A stretch of DNA of 64,000 nucleotides from Plasmopara viticola (GCA_001695595.3 MBPM02000050.1:496001-560000); one strand, 5' to 3'; shown: positions 44,947-55,934, counted from the first letter of the stretch. Numbers and translations are program-made. Notes: generated by a model not told the origin, from the letters alone.

Positions 44947-47759
44947 CTCAGCACGATCCGAATCGAGGTGAACTTGGCCACAGGTGCGAAAGTTTTCTCA
45001 TAGTCGATGCCAAACTTCTGCGAAAAACCCTTTGCAACCAGTCGAGCCTTGTATCGCTCAACTCGACCATCCTGGTTTTCTTTGACACGAAACACCCATC
45101 TGCAGCCGATTGCTTTGCGTCCTTTTGGCAGTTGCACCATATCCCAAGTGTCATTTTTAAACAGCAAGTCGATCTCCGAGTCACATGCTGCTTTCCATTT
45201 GCTTGCGTTCTTGGATTCCATAGCCGACTTGCACGTAGTTGGCATATCTCCCCCTGAATCCATGACGTAAGCAGCTTCAAAGCTTGAGCCATCCTGAGCT
45301 GCTGCTGACATCTCATCAAGGCCTTGGTTTCTGCTATACCGAGTAGAGTGCGTGTTGTGCTGTGCGAACCGCTTGGCATTTCTTGTCTCAGTAGCCTTCT
45401 CCAACGAATCCGTTCGCTGGTATCTCTTGTTACCACTTTCATCGCTTTCTTCCATTTCCGCATCATCGTTTTGAACTTGGTCCTTATGCTGCGAGTCCTC
45501 ATCCGTTGTATTTTCATCATGTATGTAGACTTCCTCTTGACGATAATCACGCTTTCCAATGTCGAAAACGTCTTCCATGAATTGCGCGTCTCGGCTTACC
45601 AGCACACAACCACTCTTGATCTCCTCGAACCGATACGCTTTTTCATGATCCGAATATCCGATAAATCGACAGCAAACCGATCGGGCATCAAACTTTGCGC
45701 GCTTTTCTCTAGTCACCGTCACATACGCATGACAGCCAAAGACTTTCAGATTCGCAAGCAATGGCTTCTTTCCCGTCCAAGCCTGATATGGCGAAATGTC
45801 TTGATTGAGAGCACGCGTTGGACACCGATTTCGAAGAAACATAGCCGTCATGACTGCTTCACCCCAGTACACCTTCGTCAATCCAGCATGCTCCATCATG
45901 CAGCGTGCACATTCCACCAATGTTCTGCTCATTCGCTCCGCCACTCCGTTAAGCTGAGGAGTGTAGGGCGGCGTAAATTTCTGCACGATTCCATGATTGC
46001 TGCAAAACTTGGTCATTTCGCTCGAAGTGTACTCTCCGCCATTATCACTGCGAAGCGTTTTCACTCGTTTTCCTGTTTGGTTTTCGGCAAGAACGACATA
46101 ATTTGCGAATTTCGCGGCTACTTCCGACTTGTTTCGCAGCAAGTAAACCATGCAAAAATGTGACTTGTCATCAATAAATGTGACAAAGTAACGCTTTCCA
46201 CCAAAAGTCGATGTCTGCATTGGCCCACACACATCGCTGTGAATTACCTCAAGCAGTTGCTTTGAACGGCTTGGTGACAAATTTGAGAAACTCACTCTCG
46301 TTTGTTTACCGAGCGAGCACCCGTCACACTTCTTCCACTGTTTAACCGAACCCATGTCAAGTCCGTAGCCGATCTTATTCTTTATCATAGTGTCGAGACC
46401 ACCATAGCTAATATGACCAAATCGATGGTGCCAGAGGTACGAATTGGTGTCCCCATGGCATCCCGACGAAGTTATCACATAAGTCTCATCCGGAAGAAGT
46501 GGCGCCATGCAGAGCTTGAACAGGCCTTTGCCTTCGCGAGCACCAAGCTTCCACTTGAGGCCCTTTGTCATAGCAAAACAACCTTCATGTTCAAACGTCA
46601 CGGCGCCAACATCCTTCGTAAATCGGCCGACTGAAAATAAATTTCGAGAAAGCTTTGGGATATACCACACACCAGTAAGCAGTCCCTTCTTTATACCATG
46701 TGGAGTGTGCATTGACATCACGATGTCGCCGGACCCAATCGCTTGCACCACTCCATCGTCTGCAAGATGCACATCCCTCGGCGTAATTGTCTTGAAGTTT
46801 CGCATGAATTTCTTGGAACTCGTCATGTGCTGCGTCGCTCCAGAGTCAATCAGCCACACTTCACCCGATTTGGGAATGCTGTCTCCAGCTGAAAAGAGAA
46901 AATCGTTATTGTCATCATCGACTTGCGCGATATTCGCTCGTTGCGATTTCTGTCGTTCACCATTCTCGCGAATTCGAACTGGACACTTGGCAATCCAATG
47001 TCCTTGTTCCCCACAGTAGTGGCACGCGCTGACCTTTTGCACTGGTCGCCCACCCTTACGCTTGCTGTAGTCATTCGCCAAAAACGCTTGCCCTTGACCA
47101 TGCGCAGCTCCATCGGCCCCAATACCTTGTTCCTTTCGTTTCATGTCTTCATGCAAAAGTCGAGATGTCACGAGCTCCCACGACAGCGAGTCCGATCTCG
47201 ACTCCAAAGCTGTTATAAGAAATGAAAATGACTCACTCAAACTCCCAAGAAGCGTGATCACCAAGTCATCCTCTGTTACCGGAGCACCCACTGCGTCGAG
47301 CTGTTCCGCCAGAGTCTTCATCTTGTTGATATGCGCGAGCACATCATCACCTTCGTCCATCTTGGCCGTGAAGAAACGACGACGAAGAAAGAGCTTGTTC
47401 GCTAAGCTCTTCTTCTCGAAGTGGCCTTCGAGCCGTGACCATGCATCATGCGCTCCAGTTGCCGAGCGCACAAGAGGCAGCTGCGAATCTTCCATCGCGA
47501 GACAGATGATCGCAAGCACCTTTCTTGACTTGCGCTTAAACGTCAGCTGGTCCAAGGCCGTTGTCAAGTCCTCCATCTTGACTTCCCCACTCGCTACCTC
47601 CCATAGGTCCCGCTCCTCAAGCACCATCTGCATCTTGAACTTCCATGTGTGGAAGTTTGTTCCATCAAATTTGTTGATGCGTGAGTTGGTGGCGGCGGCG
47701 ATGTCCATAGCGAAAGCGTAGTCGGTGTCGGGGGCAGAGTTGGCGGAGCTTGGGCTCAT
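44904..47759 (-). CDS. gag-pol: A11 gag-protease-integrase-RT start
   Basis: 951 codons from [13 protein letters not shown] in the PBS. CCHC knuckle [14 protein letters not shown], protease [27 protein letters not shown], integrase [24 protein letters not shown] and [10 protein letters not shown] all present, linker rich in Asp/Glu, RT start [13 protein letters not shown] to RIVLS, where one base is missing. This is the only array unit with an intact integrase Glu motif. Confidence 0.9.
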   Translation of the reverse strand: MSPSSANSAPDTDYAFAMDIAAATNSRINKFDGTNFHTWKFKMQMVLEERDLWEVASGEVKMEDLTTALDQLTFKRKSRKVLAIICLAMEDSQLPLVRSATGAHDAWSRLEGHFEKKSLANKLFLRRRFFTAKMDEGDDVLAHINKMKTLAEQLDAVGAPVTEDDLVITLLGSLSESFSFLITALESRSDSLSWELVTSRLLHEDMKRKEQGIGADGAAHGQGQAFLANDYSKRKGGRPVQKVSACHYCGEQGHWIAKCPVRIRENGERQKSQRANIAQVDDDNNDFLFSAGDSIPKSGEVWLIDSGATQHMTSSKKFMRNFKTITPRDVHLADDGVVQAIGSGDIVMSMHTPHGIKKGLLTGVWYIPKLSRNLFSVGRFTKDVGAVTFEHEGCFAMTKGLKWKLGAREGKGLFKLCMAPLLPDETYVITSSGCHGDTNSYLWHHRFGHISYGGLDTMIKNKIGYGLDMGSVKQWKKCDGCSLGKQTRVSFSNLSPSRSKQLLEVIHSDVCGPMQTSTFGGKRYFVTFIDDKSHFCMVYLLRNKSEVAAKFANYVVLAENQTGKRVKTLRSDNGGEYTSSEMTKFCSNHGIVQKFTPPYTPQLNGVAERMSRTLVECARCMMEHAGLTKVYWGEAVMTAMFLRNRCPTRALNQDISPYQAWTGKKPLLANLKVFGCHAYVTVTREKRAKFDARSVCCRFIGYSDHEKAYRFEEIKSGCVLVSRDAQFMEDVFDIGKRDYRQEEVYIHDENTTDEDSQHKDQVQNDDAEMEESDESGNKRYQRTDSLEKATETRNAKRFAQHNTHSTRYSRNQGLDEMSAAAQDGSSFEAAYVMDSGGDMPTTCKSAMESKNASKWKAACDSEIDLLFKNDTWDMVQLPKGRKAIGCRWVFRVKENQDGRVERYKARLVAKGFSQKFGIDYEKTFAPVAKFTSIRIVLSWQPGTIFCFTKWM

Positions 47760-47763
47760 AACC
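47748..47763 (-). other. Primer binding site of A11
   Basis: GGTTATGAGCCCAAGC, intact, abutting an inner LTR. Confidence 0.78.
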
Positions 47764-48042
47764 TGTTGTAAGAAGCACTTGTGCTGTAGATGGCAAAATG
47801 CAAAGTGAATATATTTAAAAGGTCCTTAGTTCGCAACTACATGCTACCTCTAAGCCAATGATTTATCTAAGCCAATTAGAACGACTCACCATCCGGGCGC
47901 AATCATCTTCCCACCCTGAAACCGATCTTTTGCCCATCTTGAACCCGCTCATTCAGTCAGTCATCAATTAATTGCAGATACCCGTACTTACCGATATATA
48001 GCCGCTGGTCGAGGCGTTTCTGCGCCAGCATCTTCGACAACA
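47764..48042 (-). repeat. Inner LTR between A11 and A12 (279 bp)
   Basis: Nearly identical to 51287-51565; at most one difference seen (CCAATTAGAACG versus CCAATCAGAACG). Its left side abuts the A11 PBS; its right side is fused directly to RT sequence of A12 (GACTTTGATCTC), without a PPT. Confidence 0.92.
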
Positions 48043-51000
48043 GACTTTGATCTCAACACCGAGAAAATACCTGAGTTCACCAAGATCTGTCATCTCAAAC
48101 CGATTGCTCAGCATGCGCTTAGTCGATTTAATGAGCTCTTCGTTGCCACTTGCGATGATAAGGTCGTCAACGTAAAGAACCACAAAAGCCATGTCACCAT
48201 TACCATTCCGTTTGACGTACACACAATGGTCTGAGTCGCACTTGATAAAACCAATCTTGAGCATGAAAACATCAATGGTCTGGTTCCACATGCGAGGTGA
48301 CTGTTTTAAGCCGTACAACGATCGCTTAAGCTTGCAAACGTAGTCGGGGTGAGTTGCGTCAACGTATCCGTCCGGCTGTGTCATATAGATGTCTTCATCG
48401 AGCATACCGTTCAGAAACGCTGTCTTCACATCCATTTGGTGAAGCAAAAGATTGTACCTGGCTGCCGAACTCAGCACGATCCAAATCGAGGTGAACTTGG
48501 CCACAGGTGCGAAAGTTTCCTCATAGTCGATGCCAAACTTCTGCGAAAAACCCTTTGCAACCAGTCGAGCCTTGTATCGCTCAACTCGACCATCCTGGTT
48601 TTCTTTGACACGAAACACCCATCTGCAGCCGATTGCTTTGCGTCCTTTTGGCAGTTGCACGATATCCCAGGTGTCATTTTTAAACAGCGAGTCGATCTCC
48701 GAGTCACATGCTGCTTTCCATTTGCTTGCGTTCTTGGATTCCATAGCCGACTTGAACGTAGTTGGCATATCTCCCCCTGAATCCATGACGTAAGCAGCTT
48801 CAAAGCTTGAGCCATCTTGAGCTGCTGCTGACATCTCATTAAGGCCTTGGTTTCTGCTATACCGAGTAGAGTGCGTGTTGTGCTGTGCGAACCGCTTAGC
48901 TCTTCTTGTCTCAGTAGCCTTCTCCAACGAATCCGTTCGCTGGTGTCTCTTGTTACCACTTTCATCGCTTTCTTCCATTTCCGCATCATCGTTATGAATT
49001 TGGTCCTCATACTGCGAGTCCTCATCCGTTGTATTTTCATCATGTATGTAGACTTCCTCTTGACGATAATCACGTTTTCCAATGTCGAAAACGTCTTCCA
49101 TGAATTGCGCGTCTCGGCTTACCAGCACACGACCACTCTTGAATTCCTCGAACCGATACGCTTTTTCATGATCCGAATATCCGATAAATCGACAGCGAGC
49201 CGATCGGGCATCAAACTTTGCGCGCTTTTCCTTAGGCACCGTCACATACGCATGGCAGCCAAAGACTTTCAGATTCGCAAGCAATGGCTTCTTTCCCGTC
49301 CAAGCTTGATATGGCGAAATGTCTTGATTGAGAGCACGCGTTGGACACCAATTTCGAAGAAACATAGCCGTCATGACTGCTTCACCCCAGTACACCTTCG
49401 TCAATCCAGCATGCTCCATCATGCAGCGTGCACATTCCACCAATGTTCTCCATTCGCTCTGCAACTCCGTTAAGCTGAGGAGTGTAGGGCGGCGAAAAAA
49501 TTTCTGCACGATTCCATGATTGCTGCAAAACTTGGCCATTTCGCTCGAAGTGTACTCTCCGCCATTATCACTGCGAAGCGTTTTCACCCGCTTTCCTGTT
49601 TGGTTCTCGGCAAGAGCGACAAAATTTGCGAATTTCGCGGCTACTTCCGACTTGTTTCGCAGCAAGTAAACCATGCAAAAATGTGACTTGTCATCAATAA
49701 ATGTGACAAAGTAACGCTTTCCACCAAAAGTCGATGTCTGCATTGGCCCACACACATCGCTGTGAATTACCTCAAGCAGTTGCTTTGAACGGCTTGGTGA
49801 CAAATTTGAGAAACTCACTCTCGTTTGTTTACCGAGTGAGCACCCGTCACACTTCTTCCACTGTTTAACCGAACCCATGTCAAGTCCGTAGCCGATCTTT
49901 TTCTTTATCATAGTGTCGAGACCACCATAGCTAATATGACCAAATCGAAGGTGCCAGAGGTACGAATTGGTGTCCCCATGGCATCCCGACGAAGTTATCA
50001 CATAAGCCTCATCCGGAAGAAGTGGCGCCATGCAGAGCTTGAACAGGCCTTTGCCTTCGCGAGCACCAAGCTTCCACTTGAGGCCCTTTGTCATAGCAAA
50101 ACAACCTTCATGTTCAAACGTCACGGCGCCAACATCCTTCGTAAATCGGCCGACTGAAAATAAATTTCGAGAAAGCTTTGGGATATACCACACATCAGTA
50201 AGCAGTCCCTTCTTTATACCATGTGGAGTGTGCATTGACATCACGATGTCGCCGGACCCAATCGCTTGCACCACTCCATCGTCTGCAAGATGCACATCCC
50301 TCGGCGTAATTGTCTTGAAGTTTCGCATGAATTTCTTGGAACTCGTCATGTGCTGCGTCGCTCCAGAGTCAATCAGCCACACTTCACCCGATTTGGGAAT
50401 GCTGTCTCCAGCTGAAAAGAGAAAATCGTTATTGTCATCATCGACTTGCGCGATATTCGCTCGTTGCGATTTCTGTCGTTCACCATTCTCGCGAATTCGA
50501 ACTGGACACTTGGCAATCCAATGTCCTTGTTCCCCACAGTAGTGGCACGCGCTGACCTTTTGCACTGGTCGCCCACCCTTACGCTTGCTGTAGTCATTCG
50601 CCAAAAACGCTTGCCCTTGACCATGCGCAGCTCCATCGGCCCCAATACCTTGTTCCTTTCGTTTCATGTCTTCATGCAAAAGTCGAGATGTCACGAGCTC
50701 CCACGACAGCGAGTCCGATCTCGACTCCAAAGCTGTTATAAGAAATGAAAATGACTCACTCAAACTCCCAAGAAGCGTAATCACCAAGTCATCCTCTGTT
50801 ACCGGAGCACCCACTGCGTCGAGCTGTTCCGCCAGAGTCTTCATCTTGTTGATATGCGCGAGCACATCATCACCTTCGTCCATCTTGGCCGTGAAGAAAC
50901 GACGACGAAGAAAGAGCTTGTTCGCTAAGCTCTTCTTCTCGAAGTGGCCTTCGAGCCGCGACCATGCATCATGCGCTCCAGTTGCCGAGCGCACAAGAGG

Positions 51001-51282
51001 CAGCTGCGAATCTTCCATCGCGAGACAGATGATCGCAAGCACCTTTCTTGACTTGCGCTTAAACGTCAGCTGGTCCAAGGCCGTTGTCAAGTCCTCCATC
51101 TTGACTTCCCCACTCGCTACCTCCCATAGATCCCGCTCCTCAAGCACCATCTGCATCTTGAACTTCCATGTGTGGAAGTTTGTTCCATCGAATTTGTTGA
51201 TGCGTGAGTTGGTGGCGGCGGCGATGTCCATAGCGAAAGCGTAGTCGGTGTCGGGGGCAGAGTTGGCGGAGCTTGGGCTCAT
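47968..51282 (-). CDS. gag-pol: A12 gag-protease-integrase-RT, 3' truncated
   Basis: 1,104 codons from [10 protein letters not shown], apparently the longest frame in the window but deceptive. Within integrase two compensating indels (an extra A run near 49495 and a deletion near 49448) put about 20 residues out of frame, replacing [16 protein letters not shown] and removing the catalytic Glu. RT has [11 protein letters not shown] and YVDDLIIAS and is cut at FLGVEIKV by the inner LTR. The last 23 codons are LTR in a non-standard frame. RNase H is absent. Confidence 0.88.
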   Translation of the reverse strand: MSPSSANSAPDTDYAFAMDIAAATNSRINKFDGTNFHTWKFKMQMVLEERDLWEVASGEVKMEDLTTALDQLTFKRKSRKVLAIICLAMEDSQLPLVRSATGAHDAWSRLEGHFEKKSLANKLFLRRRFFTAKMDEGDDVLAHINKMKTLAEQLDAVGAPVTEDDLVITLLGSLSESFSFLITALESRSDSLSWELVTSRLLHEDMKRKEQGIGADGAAHGQGQAFLANDYSKRKGGRPVQKVSACHYCGEQGHWIAKCPVRIRENGERQKSQRANIAQVDDDNNDFLFSAGDSIPKSGEVWLIDSGATQHMTSSKKFMRNFKTITPRDVHLADDGVVQAIGSGDIVMSMHTPHGIKKGLLTDVWYIPKLSRNLFSVGRFTKDVGAVTFEHEGCFAMTKGLKWKLGAREGKGLFKLCMAPLLPDEAYVITSSGCHGDTNSYLWHLRFGHISYGGLDTMIKKKIGYGLDMGSVKQWKKCDGCSLGKQTRVSFSNLSPSRSKQLLEVIHSDVCGPMQTSTFGGKRYFVTFIDDKSHFCMVYLLRNKSEVAAKFANFVALAENQTGKRVKTLRSDNGGEYTSSEMAKFCSNHGIVQKFFRRPTLLSLTELQSEWRTLVECARCMMEHAGLTKVYWGEAVMTAMFLRNWCPTRALNQDISPYQAWTGKKPLLANLKVFGCHAYVTVPKEKRAKFDARSARCRFIGYSDHEKAYRFEEFKSGRVLVSRDAQFMEDVFDIGKRDYRQEEVYIHDENTTDEDSQYEDQIHNDDAEMEESDESGNKRHQRTDSLEKATETRRAKRFAQHNTHSTRYSRNQGLNEMSAAAQDGSSFEAAYVMDSGGDMPTTFKSAMESKNASKWKAACDSEIDSLFKNDTWDIVQLPKGRKAIGCRWVFRVKENQDGRVERYKARLVAKGFSQKFGIDYEETFAPVAKFTSIWIVLSSAARYNLLLHQMDVKTAFLNGMLDEDIYMTQPDGYVDATHPDYVCKLKRSLYGLKQSPRMWNQTIDVFMLKIGFIKCDSDHCVYVKRNGNGDMAFVVLYVDDLIIASGNEELIKSTKRMLSNRFEMTDLGELRYFLGVEIKVCCRRCWRRNASTSGYISVSTGICN

Positions 51283-51286
51283 AACC
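51271..51286 (-). other. Primer binding site of A12
   Basis: GGTTATGAGCCCAAGC, intact. Confidence 0.78.
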
Positions 51287-51565
51287 TGTTGTAAGAAGCA
51301 CTTGTGCTGTAGATGGCAAAATGCAAAGTGAATATATTTAAAAGGTCCTTAGTTCGCAACTACATGCTACCTCTAAGCCAATGATTTATCTAAGCCAATC
51401 AGAACGACTCACCATCCGGGCGCAATCATCTTCCCACCCTGAAACCGATCTTTTGCCCATCTTGAACCCGCTCATTCAGTCAGTCATCAATTAATTGCAG
51501 ATACCCGTACTTACCGATATATAGCCGCTGGTCGAGGCGTTTCTGCGCCAGCATCTTCGACAACA
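51287..51565 (-). repeat. Inner LTR between A12 and A13 (279 bp)
   Basis: Fused to A13 RT at the identical GACTTTGATCTC junction as the previous inner LTR, showing that the two units arose by duplication. Confidence 0.92.
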
Positions 51566-53092
51566 GACTTTGATCTCAACACCGAGAAAATACCTGAGTT
51601 CACCAAGATCTGTCATCTCAAACCGATTGCTCAGCATGCGCTTAGTCGATTTAATGAGCTCTTCGTTGCCACTTGCGATGATAAGGTCGTCAACGTAAAG
51701 AACCACAAAAGCCATGTCACCATTACCATTCCGTTTGACGTACACACAATGGTCTGAGTCGCACTTGATAAAACCAATCTTGAGCATGAAAACATCAATG
51801 GTCTGGTTCCACATGCGAGGTGACTGTTTTAAGCCGTACAACGATCGCTTAAGCTTGCAAACGTAGTCGGGGTGAGTTGCGTCAACGTATCCGTCCGGCT
51901 GTGTCATATAGATGTCTTCATCGAGCATACCGTTCAGAAACGCTGTCTTCACATCCATTTGGTGAAGCAAAAGATTGTACCTGGCTGCCGAACTCAGCAC
52001 GATCCAAATCGAGGTGAACTTGGCCACAGATGCGAAAGTTTTCTCATAGTCGATGCCAAACTTCTGCGAAAAACCCTTTGCAACCAGTCGAGCCTTGTAT
52101 CGCTCAACTCGACCATCCTGGTTTTCTTTGACACGAAACACCCATCTGCAGCCGATTGCTTTGCGTCCTTTTGGCAGTTGCACGATATCCCAGGTGTCAT
52201 TTTTAAACAGCGAGTCGATCTCCGAGTCACATGCTGCTTTCCATTTGCTTGCGTTCTTGGATTCCATAGCCGACTTGAACGTAGTTGGCATATCTCCCCC
52301 TGAATCCATGACGTGAGCAGCTTCAAAGCTTGAGCCATCTTGAGCTGCTGCTGACATCTCATTAAGGCCTTGGTTTCTGCTATACCGAGTAGAGTGCGTG
52401 TTGTGCTGTGCGAACCGCTTAGCTCTTCTTGTCTCTGTAGCCTTCTCCAACGAATCCGTTCGCTGGTGTCTCTTGTTACCACTTTCATCGCTTTCTTCCA
52501 TTTCCGCATCATCGTTATGAATTTGGTCCTCATACTGCGAGTCCTCATCCGTTGTATTTTCATCATGTATGTAGACTTCCTCTTGACGATAATCACGTTT
52601 TCCAATGTCGAAAACGTCTTCCATGAATTGCGCGTCTCGGCTTACCAGCACACGACCACTCTTGAATTCCTCGAACCGATACGCTTTTTCATGATCCGAA
52701 TATCCGATAAATCGACAGCGAGCCGATCGGGCATCAAACTTTGCGCGCTTTTCCTTAGGCACCGTCACATACGCATGGCAGCCAAAGACTTTCAGATTCG
52801 CAAGCAATGGCTTCTTTCCCGTCCAAGCTTGATATGGCGAAATGTCTTGATTGAGAGCACGCGTTGGACACCAATTTCGAAGAAACATAGCCGTCATGAC
52901 TGCTTCACCCCAGTACACCTTCGTCAATCCAGCATGCTCCATCATGCAGCGTGCACATTCCACCAATGTTCTCCATTCGCTCTGCAACTCCGTTAAGCTG
53001 AGGAGTGTAGGGCGGCGTAAATTTCTGCACGATTCCATGATTGCTGCAAAACTTGGCCATTTCGCTCGAAGTGTACTCTCCGCCATTATCAC
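51491..53092 (-). CDS. pol: A13 integrase end-linker-RT, 3' truncated
   Basis: Frame after the deletion near 52975 shared with A12 ([10 protein letters not shown]). [16 protein letters not shown], linker, RT to FLGVEIKV and LTR read-through. Differs from A12 by only a few bases over this stretch (ASVAKF for APVAKF, AHVMDS for AYVMDS). Confidence 0.88.
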   Translation of the reverse strand: MIMAESTLRAKWPSFAAIMESCRNLRRPTLLSLTELQSEWRTLVECARCMMEHAGLTKVYWGEAVMTAMFLRNWCPTRALNQDISPYQAWTGKKPLLANLKVFGCHAYVTVPKEKRAKFDARSARCRFIGYSDHEKAYRFEEFKSGRVLVSRDAQFMEDVFDIGKRDYRQEEVYIHDENTTDEDSQYEDQIHNDDAEMEESDESGNKRHQRTDSLEKATETRRAKRFAQHNTHSTRYSRNQGLNEMSAAAQDGSSFEAAHVMDSGGDMPTTFKSAMESKNASKWKAACDSEIDSLFKNDTWDIVQLPKGRKAIGCRWVFRVKENQDGRVERYKARLVAKGFSQKFGIDYEKTFASVAKFTSIWIVLSSAARYNLLLHQMDVKTAFLNGMLDEDIYMTQPDGYVDATHPDYVCKLKRSLYGLKQSPRMWNQTIDVFMLKIGFIKCDSDHCVYVKRNGNGDMAFVVLYVDDLIIASGNEELIKSTKRMLSNRFEMTDLGELRYFLGVEIKVCCRRCWRRNASTSGYISVSTGICN

Positions 53093-54677
53093 TGCGAAGC
53101 GTTTTCACCCGCTTTCCTGTTTGGTTCTCGGCAAGAGCGACAAAATTTGCGAATTTCGCGGCTACTTCCGACTTGTTTCGCAGCAAGTAAACCATGCAAA
53201 AGTGTGACTTGTCATTAATAAATGTGACAAAGTAACGTTTACCACCAAAAGTCGATGTCTGCATTGGCCCACACACATCGCTGTGAATTACCTCAAGCAG
53301 TTGCTTTGATCGGCTTGGTGACAAATTTGAGAAACTCACTCTCGTTTGCTTACCGAGTGAGCACCCGTCACACTTCTCCCACTGTTTGACTGAACCCATG
53401 TCAAGTCCGTAGCCGATCTTTTTCTTTATCATAGTGTCGAGACCACCATAGCTTATATGACCAAATCGAAGGTGCCAGAGGTACAAATTGGTGTCCCCAT
53501 GGCATCCCGACGAAGTTATCACATTAGCCTCATCCGGAAGAAGTGGCGTCATGCAGAGCTTGAACAAACCTTTGCCTTCGCGAGCACCAAACTTCCACTT
53601 GAGGCCCTTTGTCATAGCAAAACAACCTTCATGTTCAAACGTCACGGTGCCAACATCCTTCGTAAATCGGCCGACTGAAAATAAATTTCGAGAAAGCTTT
53701 GGGATATACCACACACCAGTAAGCAGTCCCTTCTTTATACTATGTGGAGTGTGCATTGATATCACGATGTCGCCGGACCCAATCACTTGCACCACTCCAT
53801 CATCTGCAAGGTGCACATCCCTCGGCGTAATTGTCTTGAAATTTCGCATGAATTTCTTGGAACTTGTCATGTGCTGCGTCGCTCCAGAGTCAATCAGCCA
53901 CACTTCACCCGATTTGGGAATGCTGTCTCCAGCCGAAAAGAGAAAATCGCCATTGTCATCATCGACTTGTGCGATATTCGCTCGTTGCGATTTCTGTCGC
54001 TCACCGTTCTCGCGAATTCGAACAGGACACTTGGCAATCCAATGTCCTTGTTCCCCACAGTAGTGGCACGCGCTGACCTTTTGCACTGGTCGCCCACCCT
54101 TACGCTTGCTGTAGTCATTCGCCAAAAACGCTTGCCCTTGACCATGCGCAGCTCCATCGGCCCCAATACCTTGTTCCTTTCGTTTCATGTCTTCATGCAA
54201 TAGTCGAGATGTCACGAGCTCCCACGACAGCGAGTCCGATCTCGACTCCAAAGCTGTTATAAGAAATGAAAATGACTCACTCAAACTCCCAAGAAGCGTG
54301 ATCGCCAAGTCATCCTCTGTTACCGGAGCGCCCACTGCGTCGAGCTGTTCCACCAGAGTCTTCATCTTGTTGATATGCGCGAGCACATCATCACCTTCGT
54401 CCACCTTGGCCGTGAAGAAACGACGACGAAGAAAGAGCTTGTTCGCTAAGCTCTTCTTCTCGAAGTGGCCTTCGAGCCGTGACCATGCATCATGCGTTCC
54501 AGTTGCCGAGTGCACAAGAGGCAGCTGCGAATCTTCCATCGCGAGACAGATGATCGCAAGCGCCTTTCTTGACTTGCGCTTAAACGTCAGCTGGTTCAAG
54601 GCCGTTGTCAAGTCCTTGATCTTGACTTCCCCACTCGCTACCTCCCATAGGTCCCGCTCCTCAAGCACCATCTGCAT
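52905..54677 (-). CDS. gag-pol: A13 gag-protease-integrase
   Basis: Opens at [13 protein letters not shown] after a TGA at 54705-54707 (Gly GGA in FDGTNF). The true start at 54801-54803 is cut off. Knuckle [14 protein letters not shown], protease [12 protein letters not shown], integrase HSDVCGP and [24 protein letters not shown], then out of frame. Gag carries differences from A11/A12 (VKIKDLTTALNQLTF), so A13's 5' half is more diverged than its 3' half. Confidence 0.88.
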   Translation of the reverse strand: MQMVLEERDLWEVASGEVKIKDLTTALNQLTFKRKSRKALAIICLAMEDSQLPLVHSATGTHDAWSRLEGHFEKKSLANKLFLRRRFFTAKVDEGDDVLAHINKMKTLVEQLDAVGAPVTEDDLAITLLGSLSESFSFLITALESRSDSLSWELVTSRLLHEDMKRKEQGIGADGAAHGQGQAFLANDYSKRKGGRPVQKVSACHYCGEQGHWIAKCPVRIRENGERQKSQRANIAQVDDDNGDFLFSAGDSIPKSGEVWLIDSGATQHMTSSKKFMRNFKTITPRDVHLADDGVVQVIGSGDIVISMHTPHSIKKGLLTGVWYIPKLSRNLFSVGRFTKDVGTVTFEHEGCFAMTKGLKWKFGAREGKGLFKLCMTPLLPDEANVITSSGCHGDTNLYLWHLRFGHISYGGLDTMIKKKIGYGLDMGSVKQWEKCDGCSLGKQTRVSFSNLSPSRSKQLLEVIHSDVCGPMQTSTFGGKRYFVTFINDKSHFCMVYLLRNKSEVAAKFANFVALAENQTGKRVKTLRSDNGGEYTSSEMAKFCSNHGIVQKFTPPYTPQLNGVAERMENIGGMCTLHDGACWIDEGVLG

Positions 54678-54791
54678 CTTGAATTTCCATGTGTGGAAGT
54701 TTGTTCAATCGAACTTGTTGATGCGTGAGTTGGTGGCGGCGGCGATGTCCATAGCGAAAGCGTAGTCGGTGTCGGGGGCAGAGTTGGCGGA

Positions 54792-54807
54792 GCTTGGGCT
54801 CATAACC
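54792..54807 (-). other. Primer binding site of A13
   Basis: GGTTATGAGCCCAAGC, intact, next to the outer LTR. Confidence 0.78.
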
Positions 54808-55108
54808 TGTTGTAAGAAGCACTTGTGCTGTAGATGGCAAAATGCAAAGTGAATATATTTAAAAGGTCCTTAGTTCGCAACTACATGCTACCTCTAAGCC
54901 AATGATTTATCTAAGCTAATCAGAGAGACTTACAATCGTGGCGCAATCATCTTCCCATCCGGGCGCGATCATCTTTCCATCCTGAAAACGATCTTTTGCC
55001 CATCTTGAACCCGCTCATTCAGTCAGTCATCAATTGATTGCAGATACCCGTACTTACCGATATATAGCCGCTGGTCGAGGCGTTTCTGCGCCAACATCTT
55101 CGACAACA
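54808..55108 (-). repeat. A13 5' LTR, outer type (301 bp)
   Basis: Partner of 43359-43659; followed by duplication tttac 55109-55113 and B3 gag. Confidence 0.92.
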
Positions 55109-55656
55109 TTTACAACGTCTTGCGTCCGCAATTCTGCGTTGCTGATCTCCAAGTTAAAAACAACGTTCTCGTAACTTTTAGGGAGACTTCGCAACAGACA
55201 GATCGCAACATCTTCATCCTCCATCTTGGCACCAATGCTGCTGAGCTTGGCGCTGAAGTTGAGGACTTCGTTGCAATGGTGCATGACGTTGTCGCCTTCC
55301 GCCATCTCCATACTAAAGAGTTGACGCTTCAAGTAGATGCGTCCAGCCTTCTGTGATCCACCGTAGAGCGTCTTGATGCGTTGCCACGCGACCCACGCTT
55401 CCTCGCAGTCATCAAGCACGTGATGGTAGTCGGCCTCCATATGCTGGAGCATCAGTCCGAAAGCGACGTTGCTGGTCTTGACGTACTCGTCCGCAGCGCA
55501 AGCATCGGCGAAGGTCGGAGTTACCTCTCGGTTGACCACGTGCCATACCGACTTGGTCAGGAACACGCCACGCATGTAGCGGTTCCACGTAGCACAGTTG
55601 TCGCCGTTGAATTTTTCGATTGCGATCTTGGCCGAGACATTGTGCGCAGAAGACAT
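55054..55656 (-). CDS. gag: B3 gag N-terminus, cut by the array
   Basis: Starts [11 protein letters not shown]1 has MSPNT before this, but in B3 the PBS ATG has become ATA, so the second Met would start. [34 protein letters not shown] text, [30 protein letters not shown], ending at RTQDVVN where the array is inserted (55109). The last 18 codons are LTR. No stop or frameshift in its own part. Confidence 0.87.
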   Translation of the reverse strand: MSSAHNVSAKIAIEKFNGDNCATWNRYMRGVFLTKSVWHVVNREVTPTFADACAADEYVKTSNVAFGLMLQHMEADYHHVLDDCEEAWVAWQRIKTLYGGSQKAGRIYLKRQLFSMEMAEGDNVMHHCNEVLNFSAKLSSIGAKMEDEDVAICLLRSLPKSYENVVFNLEISNAELRTQDVVNVVEDVGAETPRPAAIYR

Positions 55657-55661
55657 GGTCG

Positions 55662-55675
55662 TTGGGCTTATAACC
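55662..55675 (-). other. Primer binding site of B3, start codon lost
   Basis: GGTTATAAGCCCAA: the same site with ATG changed to ATA, as in A9. Confidence 0.72.
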
Positions 55676-55934
55676 TGTTGAATGAGCTGAAGGAGACGAA
55701 GGGAAGAAGCGAAGAGTCTGCGCGGAGGAGGACCGGAGCAAAGACACTAAAGCAGGAGAAGGAATATTTGGAAGTGATTGATTTATTGGGGCTTACACTC
55801 CTACTTCTCGTAACCACTCAATTTACATAACGTAATTACCTCAAACCGTAAAAAGTAAAAACTATGTTGAACCGCGGTTCGGATTGAACCGGGTTTGGGT
55901 TGTGTACATTACCTGAAACCCATAACCCTCAATA
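55676..55934 (-). repeat. B3 5' LTR (259 bp)
   Basis: TGTTGAATGAGCTG...CCTCAATA, the inverted homologue of the B2 LTR (41096-41354), same length. Next bases cagga belong to B4. Confidence 0.88.

Larger units (their letters stand above)
43359..55108 (-). mobile_element. Tandem array of three lineage A units (A11, A12, A13) in B3
   Basis: LTR-internal-LTR-internal-LTR-internal-LTR, all on the minus strand, with one five-base duplication tttac at the outer ends (43354-43358, 55109-55113). The outer LTRs are 301 bp and of one type; the two inner LTRs are 279 bp and of another. A12 and A13 lack the end of RT and RNase H and repeat with a period of 3,521-3,523 bp; A11 is full length. Confidence 0.92.

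Noticed and set aside
43359..55108. CRISPR-like or satellite array
   Set aside because: Repeat units are LTRs plus gag-pol with PBS sites; spacing is kilobases, not tens of bases.
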